Source: an uncultured Actinomycetes bacterium (GTDB lineage Bacteria > Actinomycetota > Thermoleophilia > Gaiellales > F1-60-MAGs149). Taken from it: a DNA stretch of 8,079 nucleotides. A program made the translations under genes and the position numbers. The notes under the pieces are model-generated. The model was not told where the DNA came from. It saw only the letters and a program-made list of their open reading frames with translations, and did no database searches. Below, piece after piece: positions 1-4,992 of this stretch. The stretch is from assembly GCA_903960645.1 (NCBI GenBank), contig CAJCBN010000108.1, positions 1 through 8,079 on the forward strand, written 5' to 3'. Each line of letters begins with the position of its first letter. The first letter of the stretch is position 1.

Positions 1-119
1 AGCGTCCAGTCACCGGGGTGAGCCGACGCGGGGGCGACGGCCAGACTGCCCAGCACGCAGAGGGCGCCGACGACGAGGAGCCGAAGGCGGAGCGGGAGGC
101 GACGGGCGGTGGGTTCCAT
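1..119 (-). CDS. Secreted protein, N-terminal fragment (3' part outside the window)
   Basis: The minus strand from the ATG at 119 stays open to the window edge (39 codons). It encodes an Arg-rich start (MEPTARRLPLRLRLL), a hydrophobic core (VVGALCVLGSLAVAP) and a signal-peptidase-like ASA-H site around residues 31-34, then HPGDWT. This is a textbook Sec signal peptide. The mature start resembles the upstream gene's FAGDWT, so the two are probably paralogues or share an N-terminal domain. The bases just before the ATG contain GAAGGGG only 1 nt away, a poor Shine-Dalgarno spacing. An in-frame GTG at 140-138 is an alternative start. The function is unknown and the rest of the gene is not visible. 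Confidence 0.7.
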   Translation of the reverse strand, partial: MEPTARRLPLRLRLLVVGALCVLGSLAVAPASAHPGDWT

Positions 120-142
120 GCCCCTTCGTCGGCACGGCACCG

Positions 143-202
143 CCCGCGCTTACGCGGGGCCGCGCGGCCGCGTCCGACGGCACAGGGCTCGTCGGACGCG
201 GC
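143..202 (-). terminator. Two intergenic hairpins between tandem secreted-protein genes
   Basis: The 91-bp gap holds two perfect inverted repeats. One has 12-bp arms (167-178 with 191-202, GCCGCGTCCGAC and its complement) around a 12-nt loop. The other has 6-bp arms (143-148 with 153-158) around a 4-nt loop. On the minus strand they lie just after the stop codon of the 332-residue gene. Neither is followed by a T-run, so termination or mRNA 3'-end protection is an inference. They would let the upstream gene be expressed more than the downstream one. Confidence 0.45.
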
Positions 203-210
203 GCTGTGGC

Positions 211-1209
211 TCAGCGGATCGCGATGCGATCCCAGTCCGACCAGTCCGTGCCGTCGGAGAAGCGCACCTGGACGTAACGGGCGGCGGCCGGGGCGTTCCG
301 CACCGCGACCGTGCTCGCAAAGTTCAGCGTCTTGGACGCCTTGCGGATGCGCACCTGCACCTGCTCGGCCGAGCCGCTCATGCGCAGCACCACGCGGGTG
401 CCGCGGCGCGTCGCCGTCGTGGCGATGTCATCCAGATCCACGTCCTGCATGGTGAGCGCGGCCGTGATCGGATCCGGGGCCGGGGTCGGGGCCGGGGTCG
501 GCTCCGGGGTGGGCTCCGGCGCGGGCGTCGCGGGCGGGGCGATCACGTACGGGTTGCGATGACCAGGCACCTCGATTTCGAGGCAGTCGGCCTGAATGCC
601 ATTCAGCAGCGGCCAGCCGAACGACCAGTTCATCTCGGTCGCCGTGTTGGCCACACGGCTGACGGACGTCAGCGTGCCGTCGACGCCGTCGAGCGAGAGC
701 GCGGCGACGCGCTCGTGGTTGGCGGTGTCGAGGCCGGAGACGATCCGCGACCACTGGTAGCGGTAGTACTCGTGCCCAACGCGGACGCGGGCGACGTACG
801 TCCAGCCCTCGCCGCTCGGGGGCGTGTAGCGGCTCATCGAGTAGCCATATTCAATCTGGGTCGGGCCCACGATGTCGCGGGCGGCGATGGCGATATCCAT
901 CGTGCTCGTCGTGCAGGTGCCGTCGGTCTGGCCGCGACCAAAGGCGACATAGATGGCCCCGCGCTCGGGCGCCTGGAAGAACTCCAGCTGCAGGGCGACC
1001 GTCTTGGCGCGGTTGTCGAACGTCGCCGAAACGGAGTCGACGTCGTTCGGATTGAAGCCGCCGTAGAAGCTCGGATTCGAGCTGCGGGCGAACTCGCCGC
1101 TGATCGTCCAGTCACCTGCGAAGGCCTGGGCGCCGGCGGCCCCGGCCAGCGAGGCCAGTGCGACGGCACCGATTACCGCACCGCGTAGGTGCTTGCGAAC
1201 TCCGGACAT
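211..1209 (-). CDS. Secreted two-domain protein with Pro/Glu/Thr-rich linker, function unknown
   Basis: This is a 332-residue protein. It has a signal peptide (residues 1 to about 28-30, positive MSGVRKHLRG then an Ala-rich core, cleavage near AGAQA). A mature domain of about 190 residues, rich in aromatic and alternating hydrophobic residues (about 31-222), suggests a beta-sandwich. A low-complexity PAPEPTPEPTPAPTPAP linker spans about 225-247. A small C-terminal domain of about 85 residues ends in RFSDGTDWSDWDRIAIR. Only two cysteines remain in the mature part (C99, C209), compatible with one disulfide. The start is well supported by AGGAGG at 1220-1215, 5 nt from the ATG. The linker explains the GGGGCCGGGGTC-type DNA repeat at about 473-519. 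The C-terminal domain looks like a surface-interaction or Fn3-like module, but I do not recognise a family. The downstream gene begins with the same GDWT motif after its signal peptide. An extracellular or cell-surface location is inferred. Confidence 0.85.
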   Translation of the reverse strand: MSGVRKHLRGAVIGAVALASLAGAAGAQAFAGDWTISGEFARSSNPSFYGGFNPNDVDSVSATFDNRAKTVALQLEFFQAPERGAIYVAFGRGQTDGTCTTSTMDIAIAARDIVGPTQIEYGYSMSRYTPPSGEGWTYVARVRVGHEYYRYQWSRIVSGLDTANHERVAALSLDGVDGTLTSVSRVANTATEMNWSFGWPLLNGIQADCLEIEVPGHRNPYVIAPPATPAPEPTPEPTPAPTPAPDPITAALTMQDVDLDDIATTATRRGTRVVLRMSGSAEQVQVRIRKASKTLNFASTVAVRNAPAAARYVQVRFSDGTDWSDWDRIAIR

Positions 1210-1319
1210 GAGATCCTCCTGGGGGTGCGATGGACGACGCCCATCCTGTGGTGATGACGCGGCGGGGTCGCGGATCTGACGCAGCGGGTCTGCGGTGGCC
1301 TGCCCATCGGCCGGCGCGC

Positions 1320-1325
1320 TAGGCT
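1320..1325 (+). promoter_or_regulatory. Candidate -10 (TAGGCT) for leaderless DUF6159 gene
   Basis: TAGGCT matches the actinobacterial TANNNT -10 and ends 7 nt before the ATG at 1333, where no Shine-Dalgarno sequence is seen. That spacing puts the transcription start at or next to the ATG. No convincing -35 is visible. The same arrangement recurs at 7414-7419 (minus) and 7879-7884 (plus). The rest of the divergent 1210-1332 gap shows nothing else that I can support. Confidence 0.45.
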
Positions 1326-1332
1326 TCCGGCC

Positions 1333-2175
1333 ATGAACCGCTTCCGTCTCGGACTCCGTCTTGCTGGCGCCTCCTGGCGTGTCGTACGCAAGGAGAAGAG
1401 CCTGATCGCGTTCCCGCTGCTCGCGGCTGCGTTCGGCATTGGCTACGCCGCGCTCGTGATGCTGCCGCTCGGAGTGATCGGGTTCGTCGTGTTCAACGAC
1501 AACTCAATCCTCGGCTGGGTGCTGCTCGCGCTCGGCCTGTTCGGGATGAACATCGGCGCGTCGTTCTTCGGCGTTGCCGCGGCGGCGAATGCCTCGCACG
1601 TCCTCGACGGGAAGGATCCCACGCTCTCCACCGGTATCGGCGTGGCCTGGTCCCGCAAGGGCGTGATCGTCAAGTGGGGTCTCGTCTCCGCCACGGTCGG
1701 CCTTGTGCTGCAGCTGGTCGCGGACCGCGCGGGCGGGCTCGGCGGCACGCTGATCCAGATGATTGGCGGCGCGGCGTGGAGCATCGCCAGCTTCTTCGTC
1801 CTGCCGATCCTTGCGCTCGAGGGCCTCGGACCGTTCGACGCCCTGAAGAGGTCGCTCTCCGTGATCCGCGCCCACTGGGGCGAGTCGATCGTCGGCGGTG
1901 CCGCGGTGGGTCTCGTGACCGGGCTGATCGCCCTGGCCGGCATCGGCGTGGCCGTGCTCGGCGTGCTGACCGGTCTCAATGCGACGTGGGCGGGCGGCGT
2001 GCCGCTGATCGTCATCGGCCTGATCCTGTTCTTCACCGGCGTCACGGTCGGCGCGGTGCTGCGAGCCGTCTTCACGGTCGTCGTCTACCGCTACGCGACC
2101 GAGAACCTCGTCGCCGAGGGCTTTCCCGCGGAGGACCTCGAGCAGGTCTTCCACGCCAAGAAGTCCCGCCGCTAG
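1333..2175 (+). CDS. DUF6159-like polytopic membrane protein
   Basis: This is a 280-residue integral membrane protein. The N-terminus RLAGASWRVVRKEKSLIAFPLL matches the SWRVLRKDKEL-type opening that I associate with the DUF6159 family. About six hydrophobic segments follow, at residues ~25-53, 58-80, 112-130, 138-162, 184-212 and 222-248. Between the fourth and fifth is the semi-conserved stretch LPILALEGLGPFDALKRSLSVIRAHWGES, similar to the amphipathic loop in other bacterial multi-pass membrane proteins with P-x-x-x-x-E-G and ALKRS patterns. The tail is charged (EGFPAEDLEQVFHAKKSRR) and probably cytoplasmic. The length is normal for the family. The biochemical role is unknown. The start has no SD but follows a TAGGCT hexamer. 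It is transcribed divergently from the secreted-protein pair and is followed 9 nt later by a palindromic repeat element, so it is probably monocistronic. Confidence 0.85.
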   Translation: MNRFRLGLRLAGASWRVVRKEKSLIAFPLLAAAFGIGYAALVMLPLGVIGFVVFNDNSILGWVLLALGLFGMNIGASFFGVAAAANASHVLDGKDPTLSTGIGVAWSRKGVIVKWGLVSATVGLVLQLVADRAGGLGGTLIQMIGGAAWSIASFFVLPILALEGLGPFDALKRSLSVIRAHWGESIVGGAAVGLVTGLIALAGIGVAVLGVLTGLNATWAGGVPLIVIGLILFFTGVTVGAVLRAVFTVVVYRYATENLVAEGFPAEDLEQVFHAKKSRR

Positions 2176-2184
2176 CTGTTCTGG

Positions 2185-2296
2185 ATGCGACGAAGGGGTC
2201 AGACCCGTTCGTCGCATTACCGCTCGGGCGCCTGGTGGGAGTTCGTGTGTGTACGGCGGTCAATGCGACCAAAGGGTCTGACCCCTTCGTCGCATT
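2185..2296. repeat. REPIN-like pair of inverted palindromic repeats
   Basis: Two imperfect palindromes lie 44 bp apart. Unit A (2185-2217) has 10-nt arms ATGCGACGAA / TTCGTCGCAT around a GGGTCAGACCC core. Unit B (2262-2296) has 8-nt arms AATGCGAC / GTCGCATT around a GGGTCTGACCC core. B is the reverse complement of A with two differences over 33 positions, so the pair is an inverted repeat of units that are themselves palindromic. That is the layout of REPINs, which are non-autonomous elements moved by REP-associated tyrosine transposases. No transposase is in the window. The first unit lies 9 nt after the DUF6159 stop codon and may also act as an mRNA 3' hairpin. Assignment to a REP family is inference. 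Confidence 0.75.
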
Positions 2297-2331
2297 CTCA
2301 GGCTTCTCTCAGACCCTCAGGCTCCTCTCAG
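2297..2331 (+). promoter_or_regulatory. Direct-repeat operator candidate (four CTCAG half-sites)
   Basis: CTCAGGCTTCTCTCAG (2297-2312) and CTCAGGCTCCTCTCAG (2316-2331) are 16-nt direct repeats with one mismatch, starting 19 nt apart. Each holds two CTCAG half-sites 11 nt apart, one helical turn. This is the geometry of operators for OmpR/PhoB-type response regulators, which bind tandem half-sites as head-to-tail dimers. It lies 66 nt upstream of the secreted repeat protein at 2398, its likely target. A small hairpin (GCGGG-AACGAA-CCCGC, 2355-2370) follows in the leader. No clear -35/-10 could be assigned. Confidence 0.5.
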
Positions 2332-2397
2332 CACCGCCGTGCATCGTCCGGTCTGCGGGAACGAACCCGCACCCACCGACACGAGAGAGAGCCCGTA

Positions 2398-2952
2398 ATG
2401 AACCGCAAGCTGATCGCCCTCACCGCCGCCGTCGCCGCCCTCGCACTGCCGGGCGCGTCCCTCGCACAGTCCGCCATGTCGAGCTCCAACGGCACCGCGA
2501 CGACCGCCGCGAAGGCCGGCCATCACCACCCGCCCTTCGCCGCCATCGCCACCGAGCTCGGCGTCGATGTCGCCACGGTCAAGGCCGCCTTCAAGGCGAA
2601 CCGCCCGGCCGAGGGTCAGCGTCCGACGACTGCGCAGCGCGAAGCCGTGGCCACGGCGCTCGGCACGACCGTCGCGAAGCTCGACGCGATCATGAAGGAG
2701 TACGCACCGCAGGGCGGCCAGCGTGGCCACAAGCCGCCGATCGCGCAGCTCGCCAGCGAGCTCGGACTCAGCCCGACCGTCGTCAAGGCCGCCTTCGAGG
2801 CCAATCGCCCGGCGCCCGGCACGAAGCCGACCGACGCCAACAAGGATGCCATCGCCGCTGCACTCGGCATCACGCGGGCCCAGTTCGACGCGCTGATGAA
2901 GGAGTACCGCTCCGCCGCCCCCAAGGCTCCGGCCGCCGGGATCAACAGCTAG
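2398..2952 (+). CDS. Secreted protein with two tandem helical repeats, function unknown
   Basis: This is a 184-residue protein with a clear signal peptide (MNRKLIALTAAVAALALPGASLAQ, cleavage near residue 23-24). A short Ser/Thr/Ala linker and an HHHPP motif (42-46) follow. Two homologous units then align without gaps at an offset of 68 residues: about 45-102 (ATELGVDVATVKAAFKANRP ... KLDAIMKEY) and 113-170 (ASELGLSPTVVKAAFEANRP ... QFDALMKEY). Both look like three- or four-helix units with the 'ELGV/L..T.VKAAF' pattern common in small secreted actinobacterial proteins. The ATG at 2398 is chosen because it gives the signal peptide; upstream in-frame codons from 2185 run through the repeat element. 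A purine-rich GAGAGAGA before it is a weak SD. Expression is probably governed by the CTCAG repeats upstream. I do not know its function. Confidence 0.85.
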   Translation: MNRKLIALTAAVAALALPGASLAQSAMSSSNGTATTAAKAGHHHPPFAAIATELGVDVATVKAAFKANRPAEGQRPTTAQREAVATALGTTVAKLDAIMKEYAPQGGQRGHKPPIAQLASELGLSPTVVKAAFEANRPAPGTKPTDANKDAIAAALGITRAQFDALMKEYRSAAPKAPAAGINS

Positions 2953-3012
2953 ACACGCAACCGGGCAGGGCGCCCCGACAAGCGCGCCCACGCACGACCT
3001 TCGGCAGAACGA

Positions 3013-3042
3013 GAACGGCCCCCGGGGAACCGGGGGCCGTTC
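3013..3042. terminator. Strong 13-bp hairpin terminator between convergent genes
   Basis: A perfect 13-bp stem (3013-3025 with 3030-3042, GAACGGCCCCCGG and its complement) has a GGAA loop, which is TTCC on the minus strand. It lies 60 nt after the stop of the secreted repeat protein and 7 nt beyond the tRNA-Leu 3' end. On the minus strand the bases after the stem (TCGTTCT) are mildly T-rich, so it best serves the tRNA, but it could stop transcription from both sides. The rest of 2953-3048 holds no gene that I can see. Confidence 0.75.
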
Positions 3043-3048
3043 GCACGA

Positions 3049-3132
<84 letters not shown>

Positions 3133-3143
3133 GTGCGCTGCGG

Positions 3144-3149
3144 ATCGTA
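3144..3149 (-). promoter_or_regulatory. Candidate -10 (TACGAT) of tRNA-Leu
   Basis: On the minus strand TACGAT lies 11 nt before the mature tRNA 5' end, which would give a 5' leader of about 5 nt for RNase P to remove. The identical hexamer precedes rnpB (7846-7841). A -35 is not obvious. Confidence 0.5.
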
Positions 3150-3209
3150 GACGAAGCCGGTCGCCGTCCGCGCTGGCATCGCCTGCGGGCGGCGTCCAAC
3201 CACCGCGAC

Positions 3210-3238
3210 TTGCGAACGCGTGTTCGGTCTGCCATAGT
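3210..3238 (+). promoter_or_regulatory. lexA promoter (TTGCGA - 17 nt - CATAGT)
   Basis: TTGCGA (3210-3215) and CATAGT (3233-3238) are separated by exactly 17 nt, which predicts a transcription start near 3245. One SOS box overlaps the -35 and spacer; the other covers the start site. This makes a tightly repressible promoter, as expected for an autoregulated lexA. Confidence 0.65.
3213..3226. promoter_or_regulatory. SOS (LexA) box 1
   Basis: CGAACGCGTGTTCG is a perfect 14-bp palindrome fitting the actinobacterial/Bacillus-type CGAAC-N4-GTTCG LexA operator. It overlaps the -35 element of the lexA promoter. Confidence 0.9.
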
Positions 3239-3243
3239 GCGCA

Positions 3244-3257
3244 CGAACACCCGTTCG
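3244..3257. promoter_or_regulatory. SOS (LexA) box 2
   Basis: CGAACACCCGTTCG fits the same CGAAC-N4-GTTCG operator with intact half-sites. It begins 31 bp after the start of box 1, about three helical turns, so two LexA dimers could sit on the same DNA face. It covers the predicted transcription start. Confidence 0.9.
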
Positions 3258-3271
3258 ATCGGAGGTGGATC

Positions 3272-3904
3272 ATGGCACGAACCAAACGTCAGCAGGAGAT
3301 CCTGGATGTCGTCCAGGCGCACATGGAGCAGAAGGGGTACCCGCCGACCGTGCGTGAGATCGGTGAGGCCGTCGGCCTCAACTCCCCGTCGACGGTGCAC
3401 GCGCACCTGAAGGCGCTGGAGGAGAGCGGCGCACTGACCCGCGACGCCACCAAGCCGCGTGCCATCGACCTCGCCGACCGGCGGACGGCTCGCGATGCCC
3501 GTCGCGTCGAGATCGATGACCTGCCCGGTGTGCGCATGCTGCCGCTGGTCGGCAGCATCGCTGCCGGCGCGCCGATTCTCGCCGAGGAGAACATCACCGA
3601 GCACATCGCCGTGCCGGAGCAGATCACCGGCAGCGGCGACAACTTCCTGCTCAAGGTGCGCGGCGACTCGATGATCAACGCCGGCATCCTCGATGGCGAC
3701 ACCGTCGTCATCCGCCGCCAGGACGACTGCGCCGACGGTGAGATCGCGGCCTGTCTGATCGACGGGGATGAGGCCACAGTCAAGCGCCTGCGGCGCATTG
3801 AGGGCCGGGTGCGCCTCGACCCCGAGAACGACCAGCTCGTACCATTCTTCCCCGACCACGTCGTCGTAATGGGCATCGTGGTGGGCGTCTTCCGGAGGAT
3901 CTGA
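3272..3904 (+). CDS. lexA: LexA repressor (SOS response, autoproteolytic)
   Basis: This is a 210-residue protein of full family length. An N-terminal winged helix-turn-helix (about 1-65, with SPSTVHAHLKALEESG as the recognition part) binds SOS boxes. The C-terminal S24-type self-cleavage domain (about 85-210) contains the Ala98-Gly99 scissile bond in SIAAGAP, the nucleophile Ser133 in GDSM, and the general base Lys171 in ATVKRL. RecA filaments on damaged DNA stimulate cleavage and so derepress SOS genes. The ATG at 3272 is chosen because GGAGG (3261-3265) lies 6 nt upstream and the protein begins with the conserved MARTKRQQEILD. Earlier in-frame codons from 3080 overlap the tRNA and operators. 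Two SOS boxes at its promoter indicate autoregulation. A small zinc-ribbon gene follows after 3 nt. Confidence 0.97.
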   Translation: MARTKRQQEILDVVQAHMEQKGYPPTVREIGEAVGLNSPSTVHAHLKALEESGALTRDATKPRAIDLADRRTARDARRVEIDDLPGVRMLPLVGSIAAGAPILAEENITEHIAVPEQITGSGDNFLLKVRGDSMINAGILDGDTVVIRRQDDCADGEIAACLIDGDEATVKRLRRIEGRVRLDPENDQLVPFFPDHVVVMGIVVGVFRRI

Positions 3905-3907
3905 GCC

Positions 3908-4126
3908 ATGCTTACAACTGACATGCACGCCACCATCCCGATGACCGGCACCCTCGAGGAGCTGCTGGCGGCCTGGGCGCCGCGCGACCACGCCTCGCAC
4001 GACGGCGTCTGCGTGGTCTGCGAAGGCGAGACGTTCCGCGTCGAGCTGCGCGGCGGTCTGCCTGCGCAGGCCTGTCGTGCCTGCGGGTCCGTCCTTGAGG
4101 ACGAGCCCGCGCTGCTCGTCGCCTGA
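3908..4126 (+). CDS. Small four-cysteine zinc-ribbon-like protein downstream of lexA
   Basis: This is a 72-residue protein. After a helical N-terminal third (TLEELLAAWAPRDHA) it carries two CxxC pairs, C35-V-V-C38 and C56-R-A-C59, 17 residues apart. This is the usual arrangement for one Zn(II) held in a zinc ribbon; the segment between them (ETFRVELRGGLPAQA) would form the beta strands. It starts 3 nt after the lexA stop, and its SD (GGAGG, 3894-3898) lies inside the lexA 3' end. It is therefore almost certainly co-transcribed and translationally coupled with lexA, and so DNA-damage inducible. An ATG at 3923 is an alternative start but lacks a better SD. No family is recognised. A nucleic-acid-binding or protein-adaptor role is only a guess from the fold. 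Confidence 0.8.
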   Translation: MLTTDMHATIPMTGTLEELLAAWAPRDHASHDGVCVVCEGETFRVELRGGLPAQACRACGSVLEDEPALLVA

Positions 4127-4152
4127 CAAACGCGGGCGACGTGTGCTGAGAT
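4123..4152 (+). promoter_or_regulatory. Weak promoter candidate for the selenoprotein gene
   Basis: CTGACA (4123-4128), 18 nt, then TGAGAT (4147-4152) ends 6 nt before the ATG at 4159, which would give a leaderless mRNA. The -10 is a poor match. The gene could instead be read through from lexA, whose small partner gene ends only 32 nt upstream. Confidence 0.25.
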
Positions 4153-4158
4153 GAGCTC

Positions 4159-4581
4159 ATGTCGCCCCGTCGAATTCTGCTGGTGTGCGCCGCTGCCGCG
4201 ATGCTCGCGATGGCGGCGGCCCCAGCCAACGCCGCACAGGTGGTCAACGGGACGATCGCGCCGTCGAAGCTGAAGGGCAAGCCGACGGCCGTGATGTTCC
4301 TCCATCCCTTTTGAACCCAGTGTCAGGCGGAGGCGCCTGCAGTCGCGCGGTTCGCGTCGACGCATCCCGGGGTCAGGGTGATCGCCGTCTCCCGTGGGTC
4401 GCGGGCCGAGACCGCCGGGTTCGTGGCACGCTACTTCGGACGGGCACCCGTCGACGTGTACGTGGATGGCAGCGGCTCGGTGAGCAAGGCCTTCAGCGTG
4501 CCCTACCATCCCGACTATCGCTTCGTCAGCGCGAGCGGCAAGCTGACCAAGCGGGTTCCGTCGGGCTTCCCGTTCGGCTGA
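4159..4581 (+). CDS. Secreted thioredoxin-fold selenoprotein (Sec-x-x-Cys), TlpA/redoxin-like
   Basis: This is a 140-residue reading frame interrupted only by TGA at 4312-4314 (codon 52). Residues 1-25 form a signal peptide (MSPRR, Ala/Leu core, PANA-A cleavage), so it acts outside the membrane. Residues 38-140 look like a thioredoxin fold: KGKPTAVMFLHPF leads into the redox site at U52-T-Q-C55, then the QAEAPAVARFASTHPGVRVIAVS helix and strand. A YHPDYRFVSASGKL segment follows, with P118 in the usual cis-Pro position before the penultimate strands. The TGA occupies exactly the first Cys of CxxC and the frame is coherent on both sides. Sec-tRNA decoding, aided by the following hairpin, therefore explains it better than a chance nonsense mutation. 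Its likely role is disulfide reduction or exchange in the cell envelope; the partner is unknown. A pseudogene (TGC or TGT changed to TGA) is the alternative. The selA, selB, selC and selD genes that would be needed are not in this window. A gene caller would tend to report only the 67-residue tail starting at GTG 4378. Confidence 0.78.
4312..4354 (+). promoter_or_regulatory. bSECIS-like hairpin directing Sec insertion at UGA
   Basis: A hairpin starts at the UGA itself. The lower stem pairs UGAACC (4312-4317) with GGUUCG (4349-4354, one U-G wobble). An internal loop follows, then an upper stem (U4321-A4341, G4322-C4340) with a bulged U4323. Above that are six perfect pairs, CAGGCG (4324-4329) with CGCCUG (4334-4339), and an apical loop GAGG (4330-4333). 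The UGA-to-loop distance is 15 nt. A G at the start of the apical loop, a bulged U in the upper stem and a hairpin of about 40 nt beginning at UGA are the hallmarks of the E. coli fdhF-type element bound by SelB. The structure was drawn by eye. Confidence 0.65.
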
Positions 4582-4597
4582 ACGACGGAAATTCTCC

Positions 4598-4626
4598 TTG
4601 GTCGCGCGGCAGGGCAACGGTATTCT
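4598..4626 (+). promoter_or_regulatory. Promoter of the 118-residue gene / plsY-like operon
   Basis: TTGGTC (4598-4603) and TATTCT (4621-4626) are spaced by exactly 17 nt. The -10 ends 9 nt before the GTG at 4636, so the transcript would be leaderless or nearly so. This fits the lack of an SD there and makes the two following genes an operon separate from the selenoprotein gene. Confidence 0.6.
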
Positions 4627-4635
4627 CACGGGGCA

Positions 4636-4992
4636 GTGCTGTCGACCGATCATCTCCTGCTGACCCGTGCGCAGCGCGATCTGTACTGGGAGCTCAACGG
4701 TGACTCGGTGGACGACCTCGAGCGGTTCGCCGAGCGGCTCGTCGCTCGCGTCGTGATCCTCGTCCGGCAGCGCTGCGTCCACGGACGGGAGTCGTCGACC
4801 ACGCTCGAGTACGCGGAGCGGGCACATGCATTGGTGATCGAGGATCCTCGCTCCGACGCGGCGCGCGCGGCGATCTGGAGCGCGGTCGAGTGGCTGACGC
4901 GCTGGCCGTGGGGACCGGGGGCCTACGGCGCGATCGATCGGCTCGTGGTCGCGGGTGCGATCGTCGATGAACTCGCGCGGCACCCCGAGTGA
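4636..4992 (+). CDS. Hypothetical helical protein coupled to plsY-like gene
   Basis: This is a 118-residue protein starting at GTG. It has no signal peptide or membrane segment. It appears mostly alpha-helical (DDLERFAERLVARVVILVRQRC; TLEYAERAHALV; DAARAAIWSAVEWLTRW), with a PWGPGAYGAIDRL loop and a final amphipathic helix. It has a single cysteine (C47) and no recognisable catalytic motif. Its stop overlaps the GTG start of the next gene (GTGA, 4 nt), which implies translational coupling and a shared process, perhaps in lipid metabolism by association. The GTG is chosen because a well-spaced promoter ends 9 nt before it and the frame has no better start. I do not recognise the family. Confidence 0.75.
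   Translation: MLSTDHLLLTRAQRDLYWELNGDSVDDLERFAERLVARVVILVRQRCVHGRESSTTLEYAERAHALVIEDPRSDAARAAIWSAVEWLTRWPWGPGAYGAIDRLVVAGAIVDELARHPE

Noticed and set aside
473..519. GGGGCCGGGGTC-type tandem DNA repeat or G-quadruplex-like tract
   Set aside because: It is explained as coding DNA for the Pro/Glu/Thr linker of the 332-residue secreted protein.
109..1188. 359-residue plus-strand open frame
   Set aside because: It is antisense to the secreted protein with a good SD and signal peptide. Its composition is Gly/Arg-rich and frame-shadow-like.
2185..2296. CRISPR-like repeat pair
   Set aside because: There are only two units, in inverted orientation and self-palindromic, with one 44-bp interval and no cas genes. 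This fits a REPIN better.
2355..2370. GCGGG-AACGAA-CCCGC as a riboswitch or LexA-type operator
   Set aside because: The GAAC repeats are direct rather than GAAC-N4-GTTC, and a 5-bp hairpin alone is too little to claim a regulatory RNA.
4378..4581. A separate 67-residue gene starting at GTG 4378
   Set aside because: It would start inside a thioredoxin fold, after the redox Cys, with no SD. The same frame continues upstream through the TGA to a signal peptide, so it is the C-terminal part of the selenoprotein.
3289..4983. 564-residue minus-strand open frame across lexA, its partner and the selenoprotein gene
   Set aside because: It has Arg/Ser/Pro/Thr-rich, low-complexity composition with no domain, and it is antisense to a clear LexA. 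It is an open frame caused by high GC.
4579..4992. Second TGA (4579-4581) as another Sec codon, fusing the selenoprotein to the 118-residue protein, since the frame is open on both sides
   Set aside because: The thioredoxin fold is complete at GFPFG, a well-spaced promoter (4598-4626) lies between the two, and nothing redox-like surrounds this TGA. The shared frame is probably chance.
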